Notes: generated by a model from the sequence alone, not told the origin. Counted from the stretch's first letter, positions 46,371 to 56,283 are shown. The stretch: 64,000 bases of DNA from CAYQNU01 sp964419055 (GCA_964419055.1 CAYQNU010000007.1:62001-126000); one strand, 5' to 3'. A program made the numbers and translations.

Positions 46371-46482
46371 CAAAGATACATGATTTTATATTCCGATGGT
46401 TATTCCGATGGTTATTATTTTATATTACAGAAGTTTATGATGATAAATAGAGTTTTCATTCCGATGGTTGTTCCGGTGGTAT
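46371..46482 (-). promoter_or_regulatory. Promoter and tandem 12-bp repeats upstream of fic
   Basis: Read on the plus strand, TTCCGATGGTTA occurs twice back to back (46391-46402, 46403-46414). A second, diverged pair lies 68 bp away: TTCCGATGGTTG (46459-46470) and TTCCGGTGGTAT (46471-46482). On the minus strand the first pair lies just upstream of TATCTTTG (46378-46371), in place of the -33 box. This is the expected position for an operator, possibly bound by the Fic protein's own winged helix. The remaining spacer to 46632 holds one weak hairpin (ATCATTC/GAATGAT near 46585-46612) and no gene. Confidence 0.55.
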
Positions 46483-46632
46483 TTTGAAGCAGATTCAAGA
46501 TGGAATTCGGCTTCTAAAGAAGAAGAGGGGCTCAATAATGCTCTGCAACACAACTTGACCGAAATTCTTCACTCTTACGCTTTTATCATTCGAAGCTTTA
46601 GCGAAGAATGATGAAAGTGTTGGTGCAGGGTG

Positions 46633-47274
46633 CTACCAACTTATGTTATCTACTACATTAGATCTAAATGCTTCGTGGTTATTACCCTCAAAATATGTTA
46701 CAGCTTCTTCATCAAAGTCTTTTGAGTGCATTAATATTGTTGAACCTTCAACCATTGGTATTTTTGTAATCACGTTTTTTTCATAAATAACCGAACGAAT
46801 ACTTTCATTCAAAATATAAAGATTGTTATTTACAGAATCAATAATGGGTAGTTCGAAGAAACTTAACATATTTAGATGCTTTGAGTCCTTACCATCAAAA
46901 TCATATATTGAAAGTAATCCATTTGACTCCATATATAATGAAACAACCAACATATTATCCACTAAATAATATGGCTTTTTTATAAAATTAAGACTATCAT
47001 TATTATATAATAAAAAATAAGTATAATCACAATCGCAATTCCAATCAAGAATTTCATCAATTAAAATATTTTTATATTTTATCTTAATTATAGTAGAGTC
47101 ACACTTTTTATGGATAGTTTTAGTAATTGTAAAAACACTATCGCTGTAAAGATCAACACTGTTTTCTTTATTTTTCAAAGTACCCTTATCAACTTTGATA
47201 ACTTCCGCATTTGAACACGAAACAACCAATGTAAAAATGATAAAAAAATAAATGGTATTCCGCAACCTAGTCAT
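46633..47274 (-). CDS. Small lipoprotein of unknown function
   Basis: Predicted lipoprotein of 213 residues. The N-terminal signal ends in the lipobox VVSC (Cys20), followed by SNAEVIKVDKG. The mature part alternates beta strands and polar loops (for example DYTFLLYNNDSLNFIKK and YLVDNMLVVSLYM) and resembles a small beta-propeller or beta-sandwich, but I recognise no family. It lies 40 nt downstream of the possible immunity gene on the same strand, so the two may be co-transcribed. Base composition is slightly more AT-rich than in the neighbours, as in many accessory genes. Confidence 0.7.
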   Translation of the reverse strand: MTRLRNTIYFFIIFTLVVSCSNAEVIKVDKGTLKNKENSVDLYSDSVFTITKTIHKKCDSTIIKIKYKNILIDEILDWNCDCDYTYFLLYNNDSLNFIKKPYYLVDNMLVVSLYMESNGLLSIYDFDGKDSKHLNMLSFFELPIIDSVNNNLYILNESIRSVIYEKNVITKIPMVEGSTILMHSKDFDEEAVTYFEGNNHEAFRSNVVDNISW

Positions 47275-47314
47275 AATAACAGTTATTCCAATTTCTATTT
47301 TATTATCAAATTCT

Positions 47315-47650
47315 TTAAAGTTTAATTAATGACTCATCATACCAAACATCTTCATAAGTTGGGGTAACAAGGAATCTCCAACCAGGAGCTAATGCTAAAT
47401 ATTTCTCAATTATTGGATTCCAATCTTCAATATGGCTAATGTGAAGAGGCACAAAAAAATCATCATCCTCTTTATAATCTCCTACCCAAATGTACCAACC
47501 TGAAGTACCTTTTTCTTCTTTATGTCTTAGCCCATGTATCGGATAAATATTATCTTTCACATTTTTCGAAATACCCAGAATTGAATTATTTAAACAAGGT
47601 ATATATTCTGCTCCATATTTTTTACAGATATCATATTGCGTTGATGCCAT
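47315..47650 (-). CDS. Possible Imm33-like immunity protein
   Basis: Cytosolic protein of 111 residues without a signal peptide. The pattern GLRHKEEKGTSGWYIWVG, then DDFFVPLHISHI, then YLALAPGWRFL and YEDVWYDESLI, resembles proteins annotated as Imm33-type immunity domains in polymorphic-toxin loci. This recognition is from memory and is not secure. No toxin is visible next to it. Orphan immunity genes that protect against neighbours' toxins are known in Bacteroidota, so an orphan role is possible. It precedes the lipoprotein gene on the same strand. Confidence 0.5.
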   Translation of the reverse strand: MASTQYDICKKYGAEYIPCLNNSILGISKNVKDNIYPIHGLRHKEEKGTSGWYIWVGDYKEDDDFFVPLHISHIEDWNPIIEKYLALAPGWRFLVTPTYEDVWYDESLIKL

Positions 47651-47811
47651 AGCTGTATTTAATTATTTAATTTAACTATCAAATAGAATATATTCCCCAA
47701 CAAGATGTTTTCATTAGGCATCAGAATATAATTCTACATCTCAAAAGTTTGGATATTATCAATAACATTTAAAATGAATGTCTAATGTAGGAATATTATT
47801 GAGGCATTCAT

Positions 47812-47850
47812 AAAAAAGCCAACCTATTTTTTTATAAGTTGGCTTTTTTT
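47812..47850. terminator. Bidirectional terminator between C1 peptidase and immunity-like genes
   Basis: The stem GCCAAC/GTTGGC (47818-47823 with 47838-47843) is extended by two more pairs after one mismatch. It is flanked by six A residues and seven T residues, so it works in either direction. It lies 19 nt past the stop of the C1 peptidase gene, which is transcribed leftwards. Confidence 0.88.
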
Positions 47851-47868
47851 AAATTAATAGGTGAAAGA

Positions 47869-49098
47869 TTATTTAATCCCTAATTTACCTTTCATGGTTT
47901 TTGATAGGGCATCTTTATGAATCAAAATATTGATGGTTTTGTAACGCGCATAAGCGGTGGAACAATAAAAATATCCATCACATTCGTTGGCTTTACCCCA
48001 AGAGTTTTTTACTACAAAGTATTTACTTCCATTTTGATCTTCTAACAAACCTGTAATGTGCATTCCGTGATCGTCTGTAGTTTCTTGAATGTCAAAAGCC
48101 ACTTGTCTTTCGGCTTGTGTAACGATGCGCTCTTTGCCCGGCACTAAAAAAGCATTGCTGATTTTTTCGGCTCCTGCTGTGTTGAAATATTTGTTGTCGC
48201 TACCTTTTGTTTTTATAGAAGATTCATCCTCAGGAAGAATGGCTAATCCATCTCTAAATGAAAATCCTTTTTCGGAAACGTCTGCTCCCCACGCAAAGGT
48301 ATAACCCGATTTAAGACCCTCTTCCATGATTTGCATCATTTCGTCTAAAGGAACATTATAACTTGTGCGTAAAGCCCAGTTGTCTTGAACTTCCAATACA
48401 AACGGACGGTAAAATGGGTGGTGAGTAAAAGAGGTGATGGAAATGTAATCATCCATATTTAAGCCTATAAATTGTGCAAATGTTCTAGGGTTATACTCTT
48501 TTCCTTCATAGTTGAATTTAAAATCTTCTACTTTTTCAGGTACAAATCCCAAATAGGAATCCAACACCCCTCTGATAGCTCCTTTCCAAGAGGGAGTCAA
48601 TACACCATCTTGTGGTTTTTTTGCTAAGGTTTGAACCATTGCGCGCAATACTTGCTCCATTTCTTCATGATCGTGCTCATCCGTTCCATAATTCAACCCT
48701 TTATAGGCTTCCATGGGCACAATACCAAATCGCTCAATAGCCCAAGGTATATCGTGAAATGCTCCTCCTTGAGCAAAGTTAAATGTACCATACATTCTCA
48801 AATAATTTTCGGCTTTTCCCAAATAAGCATGACGCACCACATACATCGGTGAAAGTTGAATTTTTACTTTTTTCATTCGGATGATTTCCGATTCAAAAAA
48901 GGAAAGGGAAGAGAAGCTCCAACATGTACCGGTCATATTTTGATTTTGTACCTCGGTAGCATCATGCTGTACAATACGTTTGAATTGATATTCGCTGTCT
49001 TTTTTATTGGTAATGCGCTCTTCTTGCGCAAAAGTTGTAAGACTCGAAACTAAGATTAATCCTGTAAAAAGTGATTTAAAATTGAAGTGTGTATTCAT
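47869..49098 (-). CDS. Exported C1-family cysteine peptidase (PepC/bleomycin hydrolase-like)
   Basis: Papain-superfamily peptidase of 409 residues, C1B-like. The signal peptide is 1-24 (TTFAQ), so it acts outside the cytoplasm. The catalytic cysteine is C59 in GTCWSFSSLSF, the histidine is probably H344 in HGMHITG (aligned with HAMxxTG of bleomycin hydrolases), and the asparagine is N365 in VKNSWG. The ending DALSKTMKGKLGIK is short, unlike the self-trimming tail of cytosolic bleomycin hydrolase. A decayed second copy of its catalytic region lies 6.4 kb away at 41520-41700. It is transcribed alone and ends at a strong terminator. Confidence 0.9.
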   Translation of the reverse strand: MNTHFNFKSLFTGLILVSSLTTFAQEERITNKKDSEYQFKRIVQHDATEVQNQNMTGTCWSFSSLSFFESEIIRMKKVKIQLSPMYVVRHAYLGKAENYLRMYGTFNFAQGGAFHDIPWAIERFGIVPMEAYKGLNYGTDEHDHEEMEQVLRAMVQTLAKKPQDGVLTPSWKGAIRGVLDSYLGFVPEKVEDFKFNYEGKEYNPRTFAQFIGLNMDDYISITSFTHHPFYRPFVLEVQDNWALRTSYNVPLDEMMQIMEEGLKSGYTFAWGADVSEKGFSFRDGLAILPEDESSIKTKGSDNKYFNTAGAEKISNAFLVPGKERIVTQAERQVAFDIQETTDDHGMHITGLLEDQNGSKYFVVKNSWGKANECDGYFYCSTAYARYKTINILIHKDALSKTMKGKLGIK

Positions 49099-49250
49099 TG
49101 ATATTGGATTTTAAAGAGTAAAAGTAACTATATTTAAAGAATATGCTCTATTCAAAATTAAGCCAAAATCTAATTAATACTCTACCGCTTATACATTAAT
49201 TGAATTCAACACGTATTTAACATACTAATTTAAAGACAAAAAATAGTATT

Positions 49251-49398
49251 GCCACGAATGCACGAATAAATGATTCACAAGAAATCAAATTGAAAATTTC
49301 ACGAATTAAACAAATTCACAAAGTGAATTTATTTGTGTAATAATTTTAATATATGAAGATGAATTTTTTATTCCAAAAATCATTCGTGCATTCGTGGC
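49251..49398. mobile_element. MITE-like inverted-repeat element
   Basis: GCCACGAATGCACGAAT (49251-49267) is repeated exactly in inverted orientation at 49382-49398, giving a 148-bp element with 17-bp perfect terminal repeats. An internal perfect hairpin AAATTCAC-AAA-GTGAATTT lies near its centre (49312-49330). There is no open reading frame. No clear target-site duplication flanks it. From memory, this CGAATGCACGAAT word is a frequent dispersed intergenic repeat in Bacteroidota, but that was not checked. It occupies the 343-base gap between the C1 peptidase and the AsmA-family gene, where otherwise only AT-rich sequence is seen. Confidence 0.65.
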
Positions 49399-49441
49399 TA
49401 AAAAAATTAAAAGTTTGTTTTAGAAATATCTAGTTTCTAAA

Positions 49442-52153
49442 TTAATTATCTATTTCAACCTCAACGTTTGATTTTTTTGGAGCTTCTTCGGCACCAATTT
49501 TTTTCATGAATTTATTCAAACCTCCATCTTTTTCTTTTGTTTTATCTTTTGGCAAGTCTGTTGGACCTTCTTTTGGTGAAGGTGGAGTAGGTGTTTCACC
49601 ATCTTCCCATTCTACCTCAAAAGTGGGTTTAAGTTTATCTTTTGGATTATAATCCTTAACAGTAGTATCTTTTTTGAACAAACCGAATTCTTGTTTGAGA
49701 ATGGATTTTAGATTTTGTTTCTCTTCTAATATGTTTTCTTTCATTTCGGTTTTTCGTTCCTCTTTGTCCAATTCATATTTTGGATCATCTAAATCTCCAT
49801 ACATTCGTAAAAATATTTTTTTACCCAATCCATCATCCACTACTGGTCCAAACTCTTCTTCCGATTTTTTCACCAATATATCTCTCAATACAAAACTAAA
49901 ATGATAATCAATTTGATCCTCAAAAGTATGCGTTCCACCAATGGATAAATCCATAACATTGGTGTTGATTTGCATTTTTGGAATGGTTATAACACCCTCT
50001 TTTATGATAATTGTATTGCTCAATGAAGCAAAACTTACATAGTTCATTTTGTCCTTTAGCATTTTAGTATCCACTACCTTTTTCACCAAAGGGGTTTCAT
50101 CAAGATACACCGCTACTTCCATTAATGTTGATTGATTGGTAAGTGAGCCATTGGCTATAGCAATGTCGGCTTGAGCAACAATACTTGACGGAATGATGGC
50201 CAAATTTTTATCTAAAATAGCTAAAAAACTGATGCCCATATCTCCTTTACCTTTGATGTGCTTGTCGGTAAGATAGGTTTGACCAAAATTATCAAATTGG
50301 GTAAATACATTTTGAATGTCGATGGCGCTTGATTTAAGATTGATCGTAAAGAGCGACTGAAAGTCTTTTAATTGTTCCAATTCGGCTGTACACAAATAGC
50401 TTCCTTTGTTGGCATTAAAACTAAAGTTTTTTGCCGTAAGATGTTGCTTTTCTATCGTCACATAACCCACTATGTTTTCAGCTATGAATTTGCCATAGGT
50501 CAATTTTTTTATTTGCGTTTTCAGGTTTAAATTTAAGAATAAAGGTAATTCAAACGGAACGCTTTCCTCTGTGGTGAGTGCAGTCGTATTTGAACTGGTT
50601 TCAGCTCCTAATAAGTTATCCAAGGCAATGTGATTCGATCGCAAATCGGCTTCAATGGTCAATTGTTCGCCTTGCTTGAATATATAGGGCAATAAATTTC
50701 TGACTACACCATCCAATTGAAAGTCGCTTTCTTGTGCGTTACCCACTACATTTTTAACGAGTGCATCATTTTTGAAAAGTGTCATACTACCCGATAAATT
50801 GGTATATTGAACGGACGTAGTAGGAAGAGCGATTAAACCCTCCTTGAAGTCTATTGTGCCTCCTGCATCGGTCAACACAAATTCTTCACCATTGATGGCA
50901 CCATTAAAAAAGATATCATAGTTTAAATCTCCCGAAAGATTGGTAATGGAAGCAGAATTGATGAATTGATGCAGTTTTTTTAAGCTGAGATTTCCTTTGC
51001 TGTTACAAACTATTTTTGGTGAACTAAAATCTTCAATTGAAAAATCTCCTTTTAACGAACCCATATCCAAGTTAGCTGCAAATTGGTCTAATTTGAGTTC
51101 ACTTTTACCGTTTTTGTTTTTCGAATCAAACCATCCGTCCAATGAGATGTTTTTAAGGGTAATTCCAGAACTTTTTTCTTTGATACTGCCTTTGTTCATT
51201 CCAAATGTGGATGAAACGTGCAACTCATCTAGGTCATTAATTTGTCCGGCTATTTTTGCATCAAAAAGCACTTTTCCGGTAGCTTTATATTGCTGAATAA
51301 AATCTAAATAATTTATAGGAAATACACTAAAAACAGAAGCTAATTCGATGTTACTGCCTTTAACGCTGAGATCAATTGATGGATTTTCGGGTTCGTTCAG
51401 GTAGTGTCCTTTTATGTCAAATTTGATTTTTTCAACCGTTAAAAAGGCGGTTATGATATCATATTTATTGCTGGTATTGTTTATGTTAATTTGGGCATCA
51501 ATGGTTGAGTTTTTATTTTTGAGTAGCGTCAAACCATCAGTTTGAAAACGTTTAATTTTCATATCGCTTTTGACAGCTAAATCATAATTTACTTCGTTAA
51601 AATTACCCGTAAATTCGATTGTATTTAATTCAAAATTGTAGTCTTGATTGGATGGTTCATGAAGATAGTTTAGGGTTAAATTAGATCCTTTCATTTGATT
51701 GATATTGAAAGAAAATTTACCATCACTAACCGCAGTGGTATCGGTTTTCCAAATATCAAAATTATCTTCGCCTTTTTCGTTTGTTTTTATATTGATTAAA
51801 GCATTTGAAATAGCTATATCTTTTACTTCATAATTTCCGGCTAAAATATCCCAAAAGTTAAAATTGAGATAGATGTCTTTTGCAAAAAGCATGGTATCTT
51901 GATGATTTTCGCTGGTGTAATCGGGCACTAAAACATTCGAAAAATGAAGAGAAGTACTCGGAAACTGATCCCAAATGGTAAGTTCAATTTTAGGAGCTTT
52001 TACCTTAACTTTAAGATGAGCATTGAGTTGTGAAACAGCATATTGTTTGATTTCTTCTTCATATATGGCCACAACAGAAACCAAAGCTAAAAACAATACC
52101 ACTATTGTAATGAGCAATCCTAATAAAATACGTTTGGTCCATTTAAGCCACAT
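49442..52153 (-). CDS. AsmA-family membrane-anchored protein
   Basis: Protein of 903 residues in the AsmA/TamB-like group thought to take part in lipid transport or outer-membrane homeostasis. An N-terminal membrane helix (about 7-30, LLGLLITIVVLFLALVSVVA) is followed by the family opening YAVSQLNAHLKVKVKAPKIEL and IWDQFPSTSLHFSNV. The rest is a long succession of beta strands, as in a bridge-like groove, with the AsmA C-terminal region at about 600-800. The tail (815-903) is charged and proline-rich and ends VEVEIDN. I start at the ATG at 52153 rather than the TTG at 52186, since the membrane helix follows it closely. Confidence 0.87.
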   Translation of the reverse strand: MWLKWTKRILLGLLITIVVLFLALVSVVAIYEEEIKQYAVSQLNAHLKVKVKAPKIELTIWDQFPSTSLHFSNVLVPDYTSENHQDTMLFAKDIYLNFNFWDILAGNYEVKDIAISNALINIKTNEKGEDNFDIWKTDTTAVSDGKFSFNINQMKGSNLTLNYLHEPSNQDYNFELNTIEFTGNFNEVNYDLAVKSDMKIKRFQTDGLTLLKNKNSTIDAQININNTSNKYDIITAFLTVEKIKFDIKGHYLNEPENPSIDLSVKGSNIELASVFSVFPINYLDFIQQYKATGKVLFDAKIAGQINDLDELHVSSTFGMNKGSIKEKSSGITLKNISLDGWFDSKNKNGKSELKLDQFAANLDMGSLKGDFSIEDFSSPKIVCNSKGNLSLKKLHQFINSASITNLSGDLNYDIFFNGAINGEEFVLTDAGGTIDFKEGLIALPTTSVQYTNLSGSMTLFKNDALVKNVVGNAQESDFQLDGVVRNLLPYIFKQGEQLTIEADLRSNHIALDNLLGAETSSNTTALTTEESVPFELPLFLNLNLKTQIKKLTYGKFIAENIVGYVTIEKQHLTAKNFSFNANKGSYLCTAELEQLKDFQSLFTINLKSSAIDIQNVFTQFDNFGQTYLTDKHIKGKGDMGISFLAILDKNLAIIPSSIVAQADIAIANGSLTNQSTLMEVAVYLDETPLVKKVVDTKMLKDKMNYVSFASLSNTIIIKEGVITIPKMQINTNVMDLSIGGTHTFEDQIDYHFSFVLRDILVKKSEEEFGPVVDDGLGKKIFLRMYGDLDDPKYELDKEERKTEMKENILEEKQNLKSILKQEFGLFKKDTTVKDYNPKDKLKPTFEVEWEDGETPTPPSPKEGPTDLPKDKTKEKDGGLNKFMKKIGAEEAPKKSNVEVEIDN

Positions 52154-52333
52154 TACCAGACAATTAGAGTCAATTTTGAATATCAAAAATTAACATGTAA
52201 AAGTACAATCTAATCAAATGGCTATTTTTAGGTTATCGAGGAGTTATTAACGCAATAATTTTGATTAAGTTCCGCAAAAGAGAATCTATATTTTTAGAAT
52301 GAAATAAATAACAAAAAAACAAACCTCATTTGC

Positions 52334-55300
52334 TTATCTTACCACGTTTACGTGACCAATTAACTTATAGAAATTTTTCTGAAAATCTGCATATTCTATT
52401 TTCCAGACATAAGTGTCTATTGGAACAGGAGCGCCTTTATGGAAACCATCCCAATGTATATTTAAATCGGTAGATTCAAAAATCAAAATGCCCCAACGAT
52501 CAAAAATATAGATTTTAAAATCTTTAACGTCTTTTCCTAAGGTCACAAAGGTATCGTTAATTCCATCTCCATTAGGTGTAAAAGTGTTGGGGACATATAA
52601 AACACCGTCTAATATAACACGCACTGTATCACTGTTTTCACAACCATTTTCATCCACTACGTATAGAATGTAATTTTCTGATTCTTCTGGCTTTACAGTT
52701 GGATTGAGGCATTCAACACAAGACAAACTATCTTCACTTTCCCAATAAAATATGCTTTCAGTGGTTGAACCATTTAACACTACCGGTACGCCAAAATTTT
52801 GTAATACATCAACTCCGGCATCTACAAAAGGAAGTGGATATAAATTTACTTGAACCGATAAAGTAGCTTCGCAACCTATGATGTTTGAAATTACAACACT
52901 GTATGTTGTGTTAGTGGATGGAAAAGCGCTTACGGTGTCGTTTGTTGCAAGCGAAAGACTCTCTGATGGAGTCCAATTATATAAGTCGCCACCCATTGCC
53001 CATAGGGTTGCTGAATCACCGGGGCAAATTATAGTATCGGCCACAATTGAAGGGGTGATTTGAATAACTTCAACAAAAGTAGAGTCGGTTACACCTCCAC
53101 ATGAATTACTTAAAAGGGCGTAATACATAGTGCTTTGTGAGGGTTGAGCAAGAGTAACAAAAGAGGTTGGATTTTGAAGGGTTGCCGAAGGGGACCAAGT
53201 CACAGAATTGCCACCAGAGGCAGTAAGTACGGCAAAATCGCCTAAACAAATGGTTGTATCATTACTTAAATTCGGTGCGGGAATATTTGTCTCAACGGTA
53301 ATGAGAACAGAATCAGTATATAAACAACCAAAAGGTGAGGTTATATCTACATAATACAATTGAGAAGAGTTGGGTGTAATGGTGGGTGCTTGTGCCCCCG
53401 GATTATTCATAAATGTATTCGGATACCAATTGTAATTGACCCCGCCATCTGCTGTAAGTTGCACCGAATTACTTATACAAATGGTACTATCAGGCATGGC
53501 ATTGACTACTTCATTGTAAACAAAGACTGAAGCATAGGCCGTGTCTACTCCACACAAATCGGTGGCAATAACCATATAATTGGTTGTAGAGGGAGGCGTA
53601 CAAATTGGATTTGAGATGGTTGGATCAGATAAATAAAGAGCTGGAATCCATTGGTAGGTTGTTCCACCGCCAGCAGTAAGTTGAACGCTTTCATTTGGAC
53701 AAATGGTATCGATTGACACCACACTGGCATTGTTTATTGCAAATACGTCAATAGAAATAAAAGCAGTATCGGACAGCAAGCAATTAAGGGTGTCAGAAGC
53801 AATTAACGTAACCTGAAAGGTTCCTGTATCAGCATACACGTGCGAGGGTGCAAATTGTGTTGAAGTATTGCCATCACCAAAATTCCAAAGAAAAGAATTG
53901 GCCCCTGTTGAGTTATTGTTAAATTGATATGAATTGGGAATGCAAACAAAAGGCTGAGGTAAACTTATGGAGGGTGTGATGCTGCCCAAATCAAATTTAA
54001 ATGCACCCAAATTACAATTCGAACTGTTATTGAAATTTGACCATGCACCTGATGTAGTTGGAAAATCTGAATTACCTCCACAGCCCGCACAAACAGCCTG
54101 ATACACTTTTCCGTTTTTATCAAATCTACTGGTTCCGCCATCTGCGTGCTCAGCACTAATTCCACCTCCAAAAAAGGTAGCATATAGTACGTTTGCCATA
54201 TCGGGTGCTAATACCATTAAATAAAAATCGGCACCATCTGAAGAGGTTTGAAAAGGCCCTCCAAAAGTGGGTAAACCAGTTGTAGAACTTTGAGTAGCGT
54301 GTGCATTAATGGCTGTGTTACCATTTAATGGACCACCCCAACCACATAAGTAAATAAAATTACAATCAGACACTAAAAAAGCCGTCAACGAAATATCTAT
54401 TTGCCCTGTTCCTCTACCTATGGTTGTAGAAAGTAAGGATGTGGTAAGATCTTGACTCAACTTTTGTATAAATTGACCGCTATTTGGGTTGGCATACACC
54501 CCCGGACTGATTGGAAATCCACCTACTGTTTGCCCTACTACAAAAACATTGTTGCTCAAATCTGTTTGTACAAAAAAACATTGGTTTAATCCCGCTGTTC
54601 CGATATAGGTTGAACTAAGGAAAGCCGTGCCTCCTGTGTTTAACCGCGTTACAAATCCATCGGATGTTCCACCTTGAAAAGTCCCATTTAATGCACCTGC
54701 AACAACGGGAAAATTGGAGCTTATGGTGCCACCCGCCACATACACTTCGTTTGATTGATTCAATTGAACGGAATATCCGGCATCAAAGTCGCTACCACCA
54801 ATATAGGTGCTAAAAAGTAAATTAGTAAGGGCACTATTCAACTTAAACACTACAGCATCTGATCCACCTCCACCATAAGAAGGTTGAGGCGCTCCGCCCG
54901 ATACTGGAAAATTTGTTGATTTGGTAGTGGAACTTACCAATATATTGTCGGATGCATCAACAATAATCTCTCCTCTAAATGCGTCTCCATAATTATAATG
55001 GAGTAACGAACCAATGTTTATCCCATCGTTTTCCGTACCACCCAAATAAGTAGAAGCCAGCAGTGAATTTCCTGCTGCAGATAATTTAGTAACCACTATA
55101 TCACATCCAAAGTTGTAATTGAAACCATAACCTCCACCCAAATTCAAAAATGGACCTGCTCCAAAAGTTGTTTGAAAATTTCCAGCAATTACAGGATAAT
55201 TTGAAGAACCCGAAGTACCTAAAATCAATAATTCATTAAGTGAATTAACCACCAAACTATGAGGGATTTCATTATTTGAACCGCCTATGTAAGTGGAATA

Positions 55301-56263
55301 AATCAAATTGGTTCCATCACTTGAGAATTTAGAAATTCCCATATCAATATTACCACCAGAAAATACGGTTTGAAAAGTACCTGTGGTAGTAGGGTAACCA
55401 ACGCCAAATACGGTACCACCTACATACATATTACCTGCATCATCATAGGTAGCGGTGCACCCAAAATTGCTAGCGCTGGAACCTGTAAAGGTCGAAAAAG
55501 TTAGAACAGGGTCAATAATTAGTTGTTTGGAAGTGTCGTATCCACTTGGAAATTCAAAAGAAACAGTATTTTCTTTTAATACATAGTGACAAGCCACTTG
55601 AATTTCTTTTCCATTAATGAGTTGAAAAGCATACGGACTTTGTTCAATCACTTTTCCAATGGCGGTTTCAATAACCAAATGACCTTTTTCAAGTCGAGTA
55701 GCAAAAGCTCCATCAATTTTAAATGCAATATTTTCGGTATTTCCGTTTGGGTTCACAATAAAATCATACTTCACCTGACCATAAGCCGAATAGTACAAAA
55801 TGTCGATTTGAGGATATAAATCTTTAAAACCAACTTTTTCATAAGCATATACATTTGATGCCCAAAAACTGGGGTCGTTTCCAATAAAATAATTGTAATA
55901 ATTGCTTGACTTAGATTCTTTTATGGGAAAAGCATTTTGGTTAGCATTGATAAATTCGATAGTGTAAGTATGCCCTTTGATTAGTGTGTCTTTTGTTTTG
56001 CCATGGCGCAAATCAGCATATTGAGACTTGTTATACAAACAAAACGTATTTTTATTTCCTTCCAAATAAAGGTCTCCACTGTTAATTCCCAAACTAAAAG
56101 AAACATTTGCTGGCAGCTGACCTTTGTTTTCAATGAATTGAATACCCGTTTTTCCCTGGCTAAAAACACCTGTAAACGTCAGTAAAAACAAGGCAAACAA
56201 ATAGCTTGAAAGCTCATTTTTAAAGTGTGTTTTATATGAAAAAGTGTAACGATTCACTGTCAA
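52334..56263 (-). CDS. SBBP-propeller/PKD giant with gliding-type (type B) tail
   Basis: Exported protein of 1309 residues. No ATG lies near the N-terminus; the frame starts with TTG at 56263 or GTG at 56257, followed by a signal peptide that ends GVFSQ (about residue 36). An N-terminal domain of about 200 residues (GIQFIENKGQLP) is typical of SBBP proteins. Beta-propeller SBBP repeats follow to about 750 (STYIGGSNNE, LSTYIGGSDFD, LASTYLGGTEND). A PKD domain (WNFGDGNTS), several Ig-like units of about 85 residues and the gliding motility-associated C-terminal domain follow (PNTFTPNGDGINDTF, IFDRWGILIF, IDTYVWKIEY). No PorP/SprF gene is adjacent, so its partner is encoded elsewhere. Confidence 0.9.
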   Translation of the reverse strand: MTVNRYTFSYKTHFKNELSSYLFALFLLTFTGVFSQGKTGIQFIENKGQLPANVSFSLGINSGDLYLEGNKNTFCLYNKSQYADLRHGKTKDTLIKGHTYTIEFINANQNAFPIKESKSSNYYNYFIGNDPSFWASNVYAYEKVGFKDLYPQIDILYYSAYGQVKYDFIVNPNGNTENIAFKIDGAFATRLEKGHLVIETAIGKVIEQSPYAFQLINGKEIQVACHYVLKENTVSFEFPSGYDTSKQLIIDPVLTFSTFTGSSASNFGCTATYDDAGNMYVGGTVFGVGYPTTTGTFQTVFSGGNIDMGISKFSSDGTNLIYSTYIGGSNNEIPHSLVVNSLNELLILGTSGSSNYPVIAGNFQTTFGAGPFLNLGGGYGFNYNFGCDIVVTKLSAAGNSLLASTYLGGTENDGINIGSLLHYNYGDAFRGEIIVDASDNILVSSTTKSTNFPVSGGAPQPSYGGGGSDAVVFKLNSALTNLLFSTYIGGSDFDAGYSVQLNQSNEVYVAGGTISSNFPVVAGALNGTFQGGTSDGFVTRLNTGGTAFLSSTYIGTAGLNQCFFVQTDLSNNVFVVGQTVGGFPISPGVYANPNSGQFIQKLSQDLTTSLLSTTIGRGTGQIDISLTAFLVSDCNFIYLCGWGGPLNGNTAINAHATQSSTTGLPTFGGPFQTSSDGADFYLMVLAPDMANVLYATFFGGGISAEHADGGTSRFDKNGKVYQAVCAGCGGNSDFPTTSGAWSNFNNSSNCNLGAFKFDLGSITPSISLPQPFVCIPNSYQFNNNSTGANSFLWNFGDGNTSTQFAPSHVYADTGTFQVTLIASDTLNCLLSDTAFISIDVFAINNASVVSIDTICPNESVQLTAGGGTTYQWIPALYLSDPTISNPICTPPSTTNYMVIATDLCGVDTAYASVFVYNEVVNAMPDSTICISNSVQLTADGGVNYNWYPNTFMNNPGAQAPTITPNSSQLYYVDITSPFGCLYTDSVLITVETNIPAPNLSNDTTICLGDFAVLTASGGNSVTWSPSATLQNPTSFVTLAQPSQSTMYYALLSNSCGGVTDSTFVEVIQITPSIVADTIICPGDSATLWAMGGDLYNWTPSESLSLATNDTVSAFPSTNTTYSVVISNIIGCEATLSVQVNLYPLPFVDAGVDVLQNFGVPVVLNGSTTESIFYWESEDSLSCVECLNPTVKPEESENYILYVVDENGCENSDTVRVILDGVLYVPNTFTPNGDGINDTFVTLGKDVKDFKIYIFDRWGILIFESTDLNIHWDGFHKGAPVPIDTYVWKIEYADFQKNFYKLIGHVNVVR

Positions 56264-56283
56264 GGGGTACTATTGCTAAGTTA

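Noticed and set aside
45119..46381. Fic toxin with antitoxin partner
   Set aside because: The inhibitory motif lies within the Fic protein itself, and no small antitoxin gene flanks it.
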